DNA of 61,131 bases from Actinoplanes couchii (GTDB lineage: Bacteria; Actinomycetota; Actinomycetes; Mycobacteriales; Micromonosporaceae): contig NZ_BOMG01000120.1 in the NCBI RefSeq assembly GCF_016862075.1, forward strand, positions 1 to 61,131. Direction: 5' to 3'. Positions 26,841 through 34,383 of this stretch are shown here, piece by piece. Made by a program: the position numbers and the translations under genes. Numbering within the stretch: position 1 is the first letter of the stretch; each line of letters starts with the position of its first letter. The notes under the pieces were generated by a model. The model did not search any database and was not told the origin of the DNA. It was given only the letters and a program-made list of their open reading frames with translations.

Positions 26841-27842
26841 GTGCACAAAATGATCATCGGGGTGGTCGCCGGACTCACCGGGGTCCTCGTCCTCACCGCC
26901 GTAGCCGGTACGGCCCTGCTGTCCGGCGGCGGTGCCGGGTGTGTCGTGCCGCTCGCGTCGGCGGCCTCCGGCAGTGAGCGGGCCGGGGTCAGCGGGTGGG
27001 ACAGCGACCAGCTGGCCAACGCCCGCACGATCATCGCCGTCGGCACGCAACGCGGGGTGCCGGCCCGGGGTTGGGTGATCGCCCTCGCCACCGCGATGCA
27101 GGAGTCCGGGCTGCGCAACCTCACCGGCGGTGACCGCGACTCCGTCGGCCTGTTCCAGCAACGCCCCAGCCAGGGCTGGGGCACACCCGCCCAGCTGCAC
27201 GACCCTGCTTATGCCGCGGGCAAGTTCTACGACCGGCTCGCCACGGTCGCCGGTTGGCAGGGCATGCCGCTGACCGAGGCCGCGCAGGCCGTCCAACGGT
27301 CGGCGTATCCCGACGCATACGCCAAATGGGAAGACGACGCCGTCGCGATAGTTCAGCAGCAGTCGCCGGCCAGCGGGTCGACACTCGGCTGTCTGCCAGC
27401 GATGATCGGCGATGCCGAGCCGGCCCCGCGTAACACCGACGGCTCCTGGCCCGAGGAGAGCTGCGTCATCCGCCCCGATCCGACCACCGGCACCGGCTGT
27501 GTCACACCCCGCCTGCTCCACCTGGTCCAGCAGGCCACGGCCGCCGGATTCCCGAAGCCGTCCTGCTACCGCGTCGACGACCACGGCGAACACCCTCAGG
27601 GCCGCGCCTGCGACTGGATGATGACCGCCGGCGGCGAAGCATCCGGCACCCAGAAACTCCGTGGCGACACGATGGCCGCGTGGACGGTCGCCAACGCCGA
27701 CCGGCTCGCCATCCGCTACGTCATCTGGTTCCGCATGATCTGGACCGACGACGGCAGAGGCTGGCACGCCTACCACAACCCCGTCGGCGGCGACGACCCG
27801 TCGGGCTGGCACACTAACCACGTCCACATCAGTATCCATTAA
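26841..27842 (+). CDS. VirB1-like cell-wall hydrolase, transglycosylase plus ARB_07466-like C-terminal domain
   Basis: A 333-residue exported protein expected to open peptidoglycan for the conjugation channel. N-terminal hydrophobic anchor (MIIGVVAGLTGVLVLTAVAG), then a lysozyme-like/transglycosylase region with IALATAMQESGLRN (candidate catalytic Glu) and DSVGLFQQRPSQGWGT. The C-terminal ~110 residues (HPQGRACDWMMTAGG, WTVANADRLAIRYVIWFRMI, GWHTNHVHISIH) match the ARB_07466-like domain frequent in actinobacterial transfer hydrolases. GTG start with AAGGAG 7 nt upstream. It is separated from the transfer operon by the sigma/DHFR pair. Confidence 0.85.
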   Translation: MHKMIIGVVAGLTGVLVLTAVAGTALLSGGGAGCVVPLASAASGSERAGVSGWDSDQLANARTIIAVGTQRGVPARGWVIALATAMQESGLRNLTGGDRDSVGLFQQRPSQGWGTPAQLHDPAYAAGKFYDRLATVAGWQGMPLTEAAQAVQRSAYPDAYAKWEDDAVAIVQQQSPASGSTLGCLPAMIGDAEPAPRNTDGSWPEESCVIRPDPTTGTGCVTPRLLHLVQQATAAGFPKPSCYRVDDHGEHPQGRACDWMMTAGGEASGTQKLRGDTMAAWTVANADRLAIRYVIWFRMIWTDDGRGWHAYHNPVGGDDPSGWHTNHVHISIH

Positions 27843-27987
27843 GTTTGATGATTTGGCGTTTTCGGGCGGTGGCAGGCGAGAGAAGTCTTCAAATAGCCGC
27901 CGTTTCATGACCCCACCACCGTTTCCCGGACTCGCTCGTTAGCGGGGACGACTGAGTAATCGGCAACGCCCCGGACTTCAAGGGTGG

Positions 27988-28260
27988 AAGACCCCCGCGT
28001 GTGCGGGGGTCTTTCGCGGTGAGCGACTGCGGCTGGGGCCCGCCGCACGTCGTCCCCGCACGCGCGGGGGTCTTTCCGGCACCGTGCACCCCAACCGGGT
28101 CCTGGACGGGTCGTCCCCGCACGCGCGGGGGTCTTTCCTCCCCGGCCTCGGCCAGCGCTGCCGCCACCGTGTCGTCCCTGCACGCGCGGGGGACTTTCTA
28201 TTTGCAAGATCAAAGACCTGCCGGACCTCTAGTCGTCCCTGCACGCGCGGGGGTCTTTCC
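27988..28260 (+). CRISPR. CRISPR array, five repeats, type I-E-like, no cas genes
   Basis: Repeats of 29 nt begin at 27988, 28049, 28110, 28171 and 28232, an exact 61-bp period with four 32-nt spacers. The two central repeats are identical, starting GTCGTCCCCGCACGCGC and ending GGGGGTCTTTCC, with the short palindrome typical of type I-E. Repeats 4 and 5 share one C-to-T change, and repeat 4 has two further changes. The first is strongly diverged (AAGACCCCCGCGTGTG...), though in perfect register. Spacers are all different. No cas gene occurs anywhere in the window. By similarity to known I-E repeats, transcription to the right is likely, but the degenerate repeat at the left end leaves orientation uncertain. 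Confidence 0.9.
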
Positions 28261-28300
28261 GACGGCACGGCAGGTTTGACCAAACGGCGATCGTGGCCGG

Positions 28301-28663
28301 GTGACGACGTCGATCGCCCTGGGCATCAGGGAGGTGTCCAAGCCGACCGGGCTCAGCCCGGCGCCTTTCGCTGGTACGAAACCATGAGGGCCTGATCCCG
28401 CTGGTGTGGCGAACCTCAGACGGCCGCCGCCGGTACGGCCCGTCCACGATCCGTTCATCCGGCTGGTGCAGGCGCTGTGACGGACCGGCATGCCGGTGGC
28501 CGAGGTGCGCGACTTCGTCCGGATGGGCCCCGGCACCCCCGATAACAGCGTCCGTCGCCTGGAGATCCTGACCCGGTAGCGGGAGCAGTTGCGGCAGCGG
28601 ATCGCCGGTCTGCAGGACGACCTATGGGTGATGCACGACAAGATCGACGACTATCGGGGCTGA
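28301..28663 (+). pseudogene. MerR-family regulator pseudogene
   Basis: From GTG 28301 the frame reads IALGIREVSKPTGLSPGAFR followed by WYE, the MerR N-terminal HTH. After WYET the match changes frame to GLIPLVWRTSDGRRRYG, then again to FIRLVQAL-stop-RTGMPVAEVRDFVRMGPGTP, and after RRLEILTR a TAG interrupts the C-terminal dimerisation helix (REQLRQRIAGLQDDLWVMHD). So there are at least two frameshifts and two nonsense codons in an otherwise full-length gene of about 120 codons. It abuts the CRISPR array. Confidence 0.8.
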
Positions 28664-28721
28664 TCGCCGCTGGTGGCAATGGCGAGGACGACGAGTCCTG
28701 GCGAGGCGCCCGATCACGTGG

Positions 28722-29177
28722 TCAGGCCACCCACCACCAGCCGTCGCCCACTTCCCGCACCGGGTACCCGTAGTCCCCGTCGGCGGTGGTGACTCTCGGA
28801 CGTCCGGTGGGCGGTTGGGTGAAATAGCCGAGCCCGATCCCCGACTCGGACCGCCAGTTCTCCCACACCTGCACGAACAGGACGGTGTCGTTCGCGTAGG
28901 CGAATCCCGACGGGCACAGCGTACGTAGGTCGGCCGGTAGATCCGGTTCGGCGGGCAGTTTTCCGGACCGGTAGTCCTCGGCCAACTCCCCCAGGGCGAC
29001 GCGATGCACCCGGTACAGATGGTCGACGTAATCGCCTTCCGACGAGTGCCAGACGGCCGCGGCGATCGCGACGACGGCGGTCAGGACCAGACATCCCATG
29101 ACGGCCCAGGACCGGGACCGCCGCGATGGCCCGGACCCGGTCCCCTGCTGGTCGAGCAACTCCGACAACTGCGCCAT
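28722..29177 (-). CDS. Single-pass membrane protein, unknown
   Basis: About 151 residues from the ATG at 29177, preceded by GGGGGATC. A short cytoplasmic N-terminus (MAQLSELLDQQGTGSGPSRR) leads to one membrane helix (WAVMGCLVLTAVVAIAAAVW). An external domain of about 105 residues follows, with a single Cys and ending in VREVGDGWWWVA. No family recognised. It resembles small secreted or anchored proteins common in actinomycetes. It is isolated between the MerR pseudogene and a divergently read small gene. Confidence 0.55.
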   Translation of the reverse strand: MAQLSELLDQQGTGSGPSRRSRSWAVMGCLVLTAVVAIAAAVWHSSEGDYVDHLYRVHRVALGELAEDYRSGKLPAEPDLPADLRTLCPSGFAYANDTVLFVQVWENWRSESGIGLGYFTQPPTGRPRVTTADGDYGYPVREVGDGWWWVA

Positions 29178-29410
29178 GGTGATCCCCCGCGATCGTCCGG
29201 CCGACATCGACAGCGACGATCGTGCCGCTCCGGCCGGAACTCAGGAAAGGCAAGGCACCAAACATTCACAAGACCTCCGCGACGGTCGACGCCGCATCCT
29301 GGTAGTTCGACCGGGAAGCCGGCGTGGCGCGTCCACACCGGCGCTGTACCCGTCCGGTCGGCGGATGAACTGGCGCCCTGGAGACATCCCTGCGAAAGGA
29401 ATGATCGTTC

Positions 29411-29707
29411 GTGACGGGATGGAATGTGCGGCGGCTGCCGGTCATCGATGAGGAGCTCGCGGAGTGGATCTTGGTGGCCGCTTCGGAGTTGAGTGCGTTG
29501 CGGAAGACCGTCGAAGGCGTCACTGCTGTCTCCGCCAACTGCGAGGACCTGACCGAACATCGCACGCCCGTCGCCACCGAACCGGCCGGGAACGGGGGTC
29601 CGGGCCTGGTCCTGGCCGAGCGCCTGGCCGAGGACGTCGGCCGGCACCCGACAGGAACCGGCAAGCGGGTGTGGGTGACGTTCCGCCTCACCACCCTCGG
29701 CGAATAG
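29411..29707 (+). CDS. Small hypothetical protein before STAS gene
   Basis: A 98-residue acidic protein from GTG 29411 with GAAAGGA about 13 nt upstream. The first half is helical (VIDEELAEWILVAASELSAL); the C-terminus is Gly/Pro-rich then VWVTFRLTTLGE. No family recognised. It ends about 120 bp before the STAS gene in the same direction, so a shared transcript is possible. Whether it is truly translated is uncertain. Confidence 0.4.
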   Translation: MTGWNVRRLPVIDEELAEWILVAASELSALRKTVEGVTAVSANCEDLTEHRTPVATEPAGNGGPGLVLAERLAEDVGRHPTGTGKRVWVTFRLTTLGE

Positions 29708-29826
29708 TTGCTATACGGCAACGAAAAGCGAGTCGACACCCCTACCCGGCCGTTCCGGAACCTGAGGATGGCTACGCTCGCCTTCACGTATCAGGTCGTC
29801 ACATCGTCCGGGGGACGGAGCAAACG

Positions 29827-30135
29827 TTGCACGTCAGCAGTAACCGGACATCCACCGGAGCCGGGCAGGTCACCGCCGCCGGCGAGATCGACTTGGCCAC
29901 CGCACCGCATCTCGACCGCGCCGTCCGGGAACTGCTGTCCTGCGACGAGATCACTTCGATCGAGATCGACATGGCCGGCGTCACGTTCTGCGACTCCTCA
30001 TGCCTCGCGGTACTCGACGAGGCCCTCGACCTCGCGAACCGGCGAGGCGTCCGCCTGCGGGTCACCGACCTCCAGTCGCCGGTCCGCCGGGTTCTGGAGA
30101 TCGTCGGTCTGCTGGATGTCCTGACCCGGCCCTGA
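29827..30135 (+). CDS. STAS-domain anti-sigma factor antagonist
   Basis: A 102-residue single STAS domain. It begins at TTG 29827 with GGGGGACGGAG just upstream. Motifs: GEIDLATAPHLDRAVRELLS, then the switch loop MAGVTFCDSSCLAVLDEALD with the conserved D-S-S whose serine is the normal phosphorylation site in SpoIIAA/RsbV-like antagonists, and LQSPVRRVLEIVGL in the last helix. It would bind a partner serine kinase anti-sigma factor and free a sigma factor; no partner gene is adjacent. Stop codon nearly touches the convergent lectin gene's stop. Confidence 0.9.
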   Translation: MHVSSNRTSTGAGQVTAAGEIDLATAPHLDRAVRELLSCDEITSIEIDMAGVTFCDSSCLAVLDEALDLANRRGVRLRVTDLQSPVRRVLEIVGLLDVLTRP

Positions 30136-30933
30136 TCAGATCCGGAAAGTGCAGCCCGCGACGCTGAACCGGCCCGGGACCACGGTCGTCCAGTGCCCGT
30201 TCCACGTACCGCCGTAACTGGCGCAGATCGCCGGGCACTTCTGCTTGGCGTCGTCGTGGTTCCAGATCGGCCCGGCCGGCACGTCCATGGTGAACTCCGA
30301 GGTGCCGGTCGGTTCGGCGGTCACCTCGATCTCCACGACGCTCATCAGCCCCGGCACCATTGTGCGCCACTGCCCGGTGAACCGCCCGAAATGCGCCGCC
30401 GCGATCATCGGCCCGACCTCCTGCGCGTGGCTGTCGTTCCACAGCGGGCCCGCCGGCACGGTCACCTTGAACGTCCCGGTACCGCCCTTCACGACGGTCG
30501 GCTCCATCGAGGTCAGCGCGGACTCCGCGAAGTCCCCGACACCGGTCTGCGCCGGCCCCGCGCTGTCGTCCACGACGACCCGCGCCTCGATCCGCCAGTC
30601 CCGGTCCACCCGCCGGAGCCGGTCGCGGTACTCCCCCACCCGGGCGATCACACTCGGCCCGTTCGGCGGGGTCACCACGATCTGGAACGAACACCGGCTG
30701 ACGGCCGCGTCTCCGTCGACCTCGACGATCACCCCTGACAGGAAGTGCCGCCGAACCCCGTCCACCGGCAGCCCGTCACCGATCCGCTCAGGATCTCGGC
30801 GTACGGCGTAGGTCCCGGAGGCGTCCCGCACCGTGCCGCCCTCCGTGAAGCAGCCCAACCACACTTCGACGTCGAGGGCGTCCACCGCGCCGGCGCACCC
30901 GTACAACAACTCGGTGATCTCTTGCCTCGACAC
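30136..30933 (-). CDS. SnoaL-like domain fused to two MVL-type lectin domains
   Basis: About 265 residues from GTG 30933, which has GAGGAAGG upstream. Residues 1-130 are a SnoaL/NTF2-like domain (RQEITELLYGCAGAVDALDV ... DRLRRVDRDWRIEARVVVDD). Two tandem modules follow that resemble the mannan-binding MVL family: AGPLWNDSHAQEV...FGRFTGQWRTMVPG, and the better conserved AGPIWNHDDAKQKCPAICAS...GGTWNGHWTTVVPG, where W, N-D-A, the Cys pair and W-T-x-V-P-G are kept. The first module lacks the cysteines. No signal peptide is seen, so it may act in the cytoplasm or be released otherwise. Its start codon lies at the edge of a direct repeat (30927-31183). Confidence 0.82.
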   Translation of the reverse strand: MSRQEITELLYGCAGAVDALDVEVWLGCFTEGGTVRDASGTYAVRRDPERIGDGLPVDGVRRHFLSGVIVEVDGDAAVSRCSFQIVVTPPNGPSVIARVGEYRDRLRRVDRDWRIEARVVVDDSAGPAQTGVGDFAESALTSMEPTVVKGGTGTFKVTVPAGPLWNDSHAQEVGPMIAAAHFGRFTGQWRTMVPGLMSVVEIEVTAEPTGTSEFTMDVPAGPIWNHDDAKQKCPAICASYGGTWNGHWTTVVPGRFSVAGCTFRI

Positions 30934-31183
30934 AGGTGACCCTTCCTCCCGAAGACGACAGTCGATCTTAGAAGAGCGCTCCCTCGTTACGGGCCGCGGC
31001 ACCGGCTCTGCCGGATTACCGGCCGGGATCTCATGTGCTTCCAAGAGGTCCGCCAAGGCCTACGATCGGCGTCGATGAACGAGGTCACGGCCGCCGCGGA
31101 GATCGCCGAGTACCTCGGCGTGACTCGCCAGCGCACGGCAGTACTGGTCGAACGCGCGGGCTTTCCCGCCCCGATCGCCCACT
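30927..31183. repeat. Direct repeat copy 1 (257 bp)
   Basis: About 95% identical to 38392-38650, differing by roughly a dozen substitutions and two 1-bp indels. It contains the start codon and promoter of the lectin gene on one side and the first 37 codons of an AlpA-like HTH gene on the other. Identity stops abruptly at the ISL3 remnant. Confidence 0.9.
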
Positions 31184-31206
31184 CACCGTGGCGCGCTACC
31201 CGATGA
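31075..31206 (+). pseudogene. Truncated AlpA-like HTH gene
   Basis: Reads MNEVTAAAEIAEYLGVTRQR then TAVLVERAGFPAPIAH, identical in layout to the intact 65-residue copy at 38542, but diverges after PIAH where ISL3-derived sequence begins, and stops at 31204-31206. It keeps the helix-turn-helix and loses the wing. Confidence 0.8.
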
Positions 31207-32346
31207 CCGATGCGGAACTGGCCGATCGGGCCGGATGCGGTGCTGTTCGATGACGGCTCGGACGATGCCGTACCCGCCGGCGAATACCCTGGGCGGTGAC
31301 TCGCGGTGCAGCGGCTTGGCCTTGAGACAGCCGTCGTCGATTCGGGTGTCAGGTAGGGCTTAAACGGGTCCAGCAAGCTCGGGCGCCGCTTGTGGGTGGT
31401 CATGAGTTCCTGCCAGGTCGCGGCGTGGGCGTAGCGGGAGACGGTGTTGTGGCTCCAGCCCAGGTGCCGGGCGATCTGCCGGAAGCCAGCGCCCTGCGCG
31501 ATCAGTTCGTGGACCAGGGCGTGGTGTCTTCGGCGGCGTTGCGCCGTCGTTCCCGTCGGTTCGGGGACTGCCTCGGCGTCGTTGCCGGTATCGGCGGTGG
31601 GCTGTTCGGTCAGGCAGGTTCGGTGTCGTCGCGCGAGGCGATCGATAGCGGTGGCGAGGTTCTGCCACAAGTGAAAGCGGTCCGCGACCTGCACCGCATC
31701 AGGTGCGGCAGTCTTCGCGGCCTCAGCGTAGGCGCTCGCTCGGTCCCGGCAGATGACCATCGGCGATTCGTGATCGTGCAGCCATGCGGTCAGTGGTGCG
31801 GCGTCCCGTCCCGGCAGCAGATCGATCACCCTCTGGGACTCGTTCGACCAGCACGGTTCCGTAGTTCTGACCTCTCCGGATGGCGAAGTCATCAACTCCC
31901 AGGATCACCGCCGGACCGTGAGCAGGATCGGGCAGCGCTCGGACGAGTCGCAACAGGCTGTTGCGACTCGTCCGGATTCCGATCTTCGATGCCAGCCGTG
32001 TTCCCGTTCTGCCGGCGAGAGCCAGCCCAATCGAGGTCAGCATCTCCCGCAGCGGCTCACGGCGACGGGCTCTGCGGCGGGTCAGACCGTCAACCTGCTC
32101 GACGAACGTCTTCGCCCCGCAGACAGCCTTGCCGCAGAAGAACCGGCGAACCGTCAACGACAACTCCATCAGCCGACCAACAACCGGAAGATCAGCCAAC
32201 AGCCGCCGATACCGGGAGTGCACTCGCACCGACCAGGTCGAACACCTCGGGCACTGCGATCTGGTTCCCCGAGCCGCTGCCTGCAGACGAACCTCACTAC
32301 CAGACCCAGTGATTTCCTCGATCGTCACTTGTTCAAGATGCGGCAA
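31190..32346 (-). mobile_element. ISL3-family transposase, frameshifted and 3'-truncated
   Basis: The N-terminal frame (32346 to about 31830) has the ISL3 zinc-binding and HTH region (RSQCPRCSTWSVRVHSRYRR, FFCGKAVCGAKTFVEQ) and the first catalytic Asp in ILGVDDFAIRRGQNYGTVLV. A frameshift near 31835 moves the match to SQRVIDLLPGRDAAPLTAWL, ICRDRASAYAEAAKTAAPDA and QVADRFHLWQNLATAIDRLA. A second shift near 31350 leads to a weak RIDDGCLKAKPLHRE stretch, and the C-terminus is gone. Terminal inverted repeats were not identified. The element is dead and interrupts the HTH gene copy at about 31184. Confidence 0.85.
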
Positions 32347-32446
32347 CAGCTGGTAGTTGGCCTCGTCATACTGTCACTCAACGATCGATCACAGAGACAC
32401 CGATGTTCCGTCAGCGAGCGAGATCAAGGTGTGTCATCGTGATCGG

Positions 32447-32899
32447 GTGACACCCGGCTCTGCGTTTACGGCGCCAGCCGCCTTGACCGACCTGGCCGAC
32501 ATCGTGCATGTGACCTTCTCGGAGGATCCGTCATGGCTCGTAGCGGTTCAGTTGCGGTTCAAAGAGGGGTTTCTCCAGGTCGAGGTGGATCCGGATGACG
32601 ACTCCGTCGAGGTGTCCTTCGATGCATCGCATCGCCCAGCGCTTCGCCACTGGGCGTCAGAATCGGTATCGATCTCGATGAACGAGCGCTACGGGAACCT
32701 TCTCGGCAGCGACTCCGCCTGGTGGTGGCTGCTGCGGAACCAACAGCAGTACGAGGATGGCTTCCAGATAGAACTCGGGCCGGCATCCTCCACCATGACG
32801 TTTCAGTACCTCGCGATCGCCTCACGCTTGCATCTGCGTCACGTCGCCGAAGCGAACCAGGCAACAGCGGATCCCCCGGCCGGCCGGCATCACCGATGA
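32447..32899 (+). CDS. DUF6334-like small protein
   Basis: About 150 residues from the GTG at 32447 (the frame is open 30 codons further upstream). The sequence VQLRFKEGFLQVEVDPDDDS then VEVSF resembles DUF6334 proteins, with an F-x-x-G-x-L-x-x-x-V-D-x-D-D-D core; the C-terminal half has WWWLLRNQQQYEDGFQIEL. A compact beta-rich cytoplasmic protein of unknown role. It lies just after the ISL3 remnant and is not obviously part of an operon. The last dozen residues (ATADPPAGRHHR) look unlike the family and may reflect a shifted end. Confidence 0.5.
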   Translation: MTPGSAFTAPAALTDLADIVHVTFSEDPSWLVAVQLRFKEGFLQVEVDPDDDSVEVSFDASHRPALRHWASESVSISMNERYGNLLGSDSAWWWLLRNQQQYEDGFQIELGPASSTMTFQYLAIASRLHLRHVAEANQATADPPAGRHHR

Positions 32900-33065
32900 C
32901 CCGGCCTTGCCGAAATCTGCCGAGCGCACTCCAATGTGATCCGAATGCCTCGACAAGATCAATAACGCAATAAGGCAGAACCTGATACTCGCTGGCAAAA
33001 TCAGCATCGCCTCGACAGGCTGCACCACACCGCCGGAGCCCGCGACGACATCCAGCACCGCCGGG

Positions 33066-33467
33066 TTGTCGGGAACCCCCACCCTCACTCTGACGGAACC
33101 GGCGACCACGACGACCATCCGATTCACCGCAGGAAGCACCACGATCGATGCGCACGTCGACTCCGGCAGCCCGGCGGTCCGTGACTTCCTCAGCATGTTG
33201 CCGCTGCGGATCGGCTTCGAGGAGTTCGCCGGCCGCGAGAAGGTCGGCTACCTGCCGCGGAAGCTGGACACCAGCGGCAGTTCCGGTTCCGATCCCGAGG
33301 ACGGTGACCTCATCTATTTCGTACCGTGGGGCAATCTCGGTTTCTACTACAACATCGCCGGCGTCGGTTTCGGCGACAACGTCATCCGCCTGGGCCGCTA
33401 CGACGCCACGGAGCAACATCTCCGAGGCCTGGAGGCCGGCGAGGTGACCATCACGGTCGCCGGATGA
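33066..33467 (+). CDS. Cyclophilin-like fold protein, possible former lipoprotein
   Basis: About 133 residues with the cyclophilin-like (TM1367-type) signatures: FEEFAGREKVGYLPRKLDTS, DGDLIYFVPWGNLGFYYN and VIRLGRYD. The annotated TTG start is weak. In the same frame upstream are codons for LILAGKISIASTGCTTPPEP, resembling the end of a lipoprotein signal with Cys at 33021-33023, but no start codon precedes it before a stop. The original gene may have encoded a lipoprotein whose signal region is damaged. Enzyme activity of this family is not established. Confidence 0.7.
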   Translation: MSGTPTLTLTEPATTTTIRFTAGSTTIDAHVDSGSPAVRDFLSMLPLRIGFEEFAGREKVGYLPRKLDTSGSSGSDPEDGDLIYFVPWGNLGFYYNIAGVGFGDNVIRLGRYDATEQHLRGLEAGEVTITVAG

Positions 33468-33502
33468 TGCACGGCCGATTCCTCGGTGTCGAGGTTTCGC
33501 GG

Positions 33503-34270
33503 TCAGGGGGTTTCGTCGAGACGTTCGAGCCAATGGTCGAGCAATGCCGCCTCGACCGGCGCGAGCTTTTCGGTTCCGGTGAGTGTGAGCTGAGCCCGCA
33601 GCTGCCACGCGGCGGTCCGTGTCGGCTCCGTCCGGCTGGACGGGCCTGGATCCGCCGGCCTGTTGAGCACGGCGGCGAAGATCGCCTCCCGGGTGCGGTC
33701 GGACAGAGCCGGGTCGTCGAACAGGTGCGGTTGAGCGATGTGGCTCAGGGCGACGCCGATGTTGGCCGGTAGGATCAGCTGAGCAGCCAGCCGCGGCGTG
33801 GTCGCGAGTGCGCCCGCGGCGGCGCAGCGCAGCAGTGTCGCTTCGAGCAGCTCCAGAATCCGCCGGTAGGCGTTGGACGCGGAGTGCGGCCGGGGCACGA
33901 ACATCAGCTGGTAGACGGCGGGGTTCTCGGCGGCGAAGGACATGTGGTCGCGCCACCCGGTGTGAAGGTCTTTGACGGGGTCGTCGGAAATCTCCAGGGC
34001 TTGCTTACGCCGGGCGTAGCGCTCGAAGGCATCATCCGCGACGGCGTCGAGCAGGCCGTTCTTGTCGCCGAAGAGCCGGTAGAGGACGGGTTGGGTCACT
34101 CCGGCCTCGTCGCATACGGCCCGGGTGGAGATGTCGCCTCCTCGGGCTGAGGCGATTTGACGCCGGGCCGCCTCGACGAGAGCCGCGCGCACCGTGGCGT
34201 CGTTTGCCGGCCCTGTGGCACCGCTGCGGCGACGTCGTCCGTCGGCGGCAGCTGTATTCCGCTCTTGCAT
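33503..34270 (-). CDS. TetR/AcrR family regulator
   Basis: A 255-residue repressor-type protein. Residues about 28-75 form the TetR DNA-binding domain (ALVEAARRQIASARGGDIST, RAVCDEAGVTQPVLYRLFGD with KNGLLDAV). The rest is the helical ligand-binding and dimer domain (SFAAENPAVYQLMF is typical of the TetR C-terminal family WHG). It is divergent from the SDR-SDR-tautomerase operon with 113 bp between starts, which holds several short palindromes, so it very likely represses that operon and itself. Confidence 0.92.
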   Translation of the reverse strand: MQERNTAAADGRRRRSGATGPANDATVRAALVEAARRQIASARGGDISTRAVCDEAGVTQPVLYRLFGDKNGLLDAVADDAFERYARRKQALEISDDPVKDLHTGWRDHMSFAAENPAVYQLMFVPRPHSASNAYRRILELLEATLLRCAAAGALATTPRLAAQLILPANIGVALSHIAQPHLFDDPALSDRTREAIFAAVLNRPADPGPSSRTEPTRTAAWQLRAQLTLTGTEKLAPVEAALLDHWLERLDETP

Positions 34271-34288
34271 GAAATCAATGCTACGTCA

Positions 34289-34361
34289 CATCGCTAGCGA
34301 TGCTTCGATCGTCGTGTTACCTTCGTCTTATCAGCGATACGGTAAAAAGCTAGCAGCGCTA
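34289..34361. promoter_or_regulatory. Cluster of palindromic operator candidates
   Basis: Three dyads lie in the divergent gap: CATCGCTAGCGATG (34289-34302, perfect), TATC-AGC-GATA (34329-34339) and TAGC-AGC-GCTA (34351-34361). The last two share an AGC centre, and all share the GCTA/GCGA theme, as expected for TetR-family half-sites covering the promoters on both sides. Confidence 0.6.
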
Positions 34362-34383
34362 TAGATCAAGGAAAGTGAGTGTC

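Noticed and set aside
28001..28395. Short ORFs with repeated HARGGLS/PARAGVF-like peptides
   Set aside because: They are translations of CRISPR repeats, not genes.
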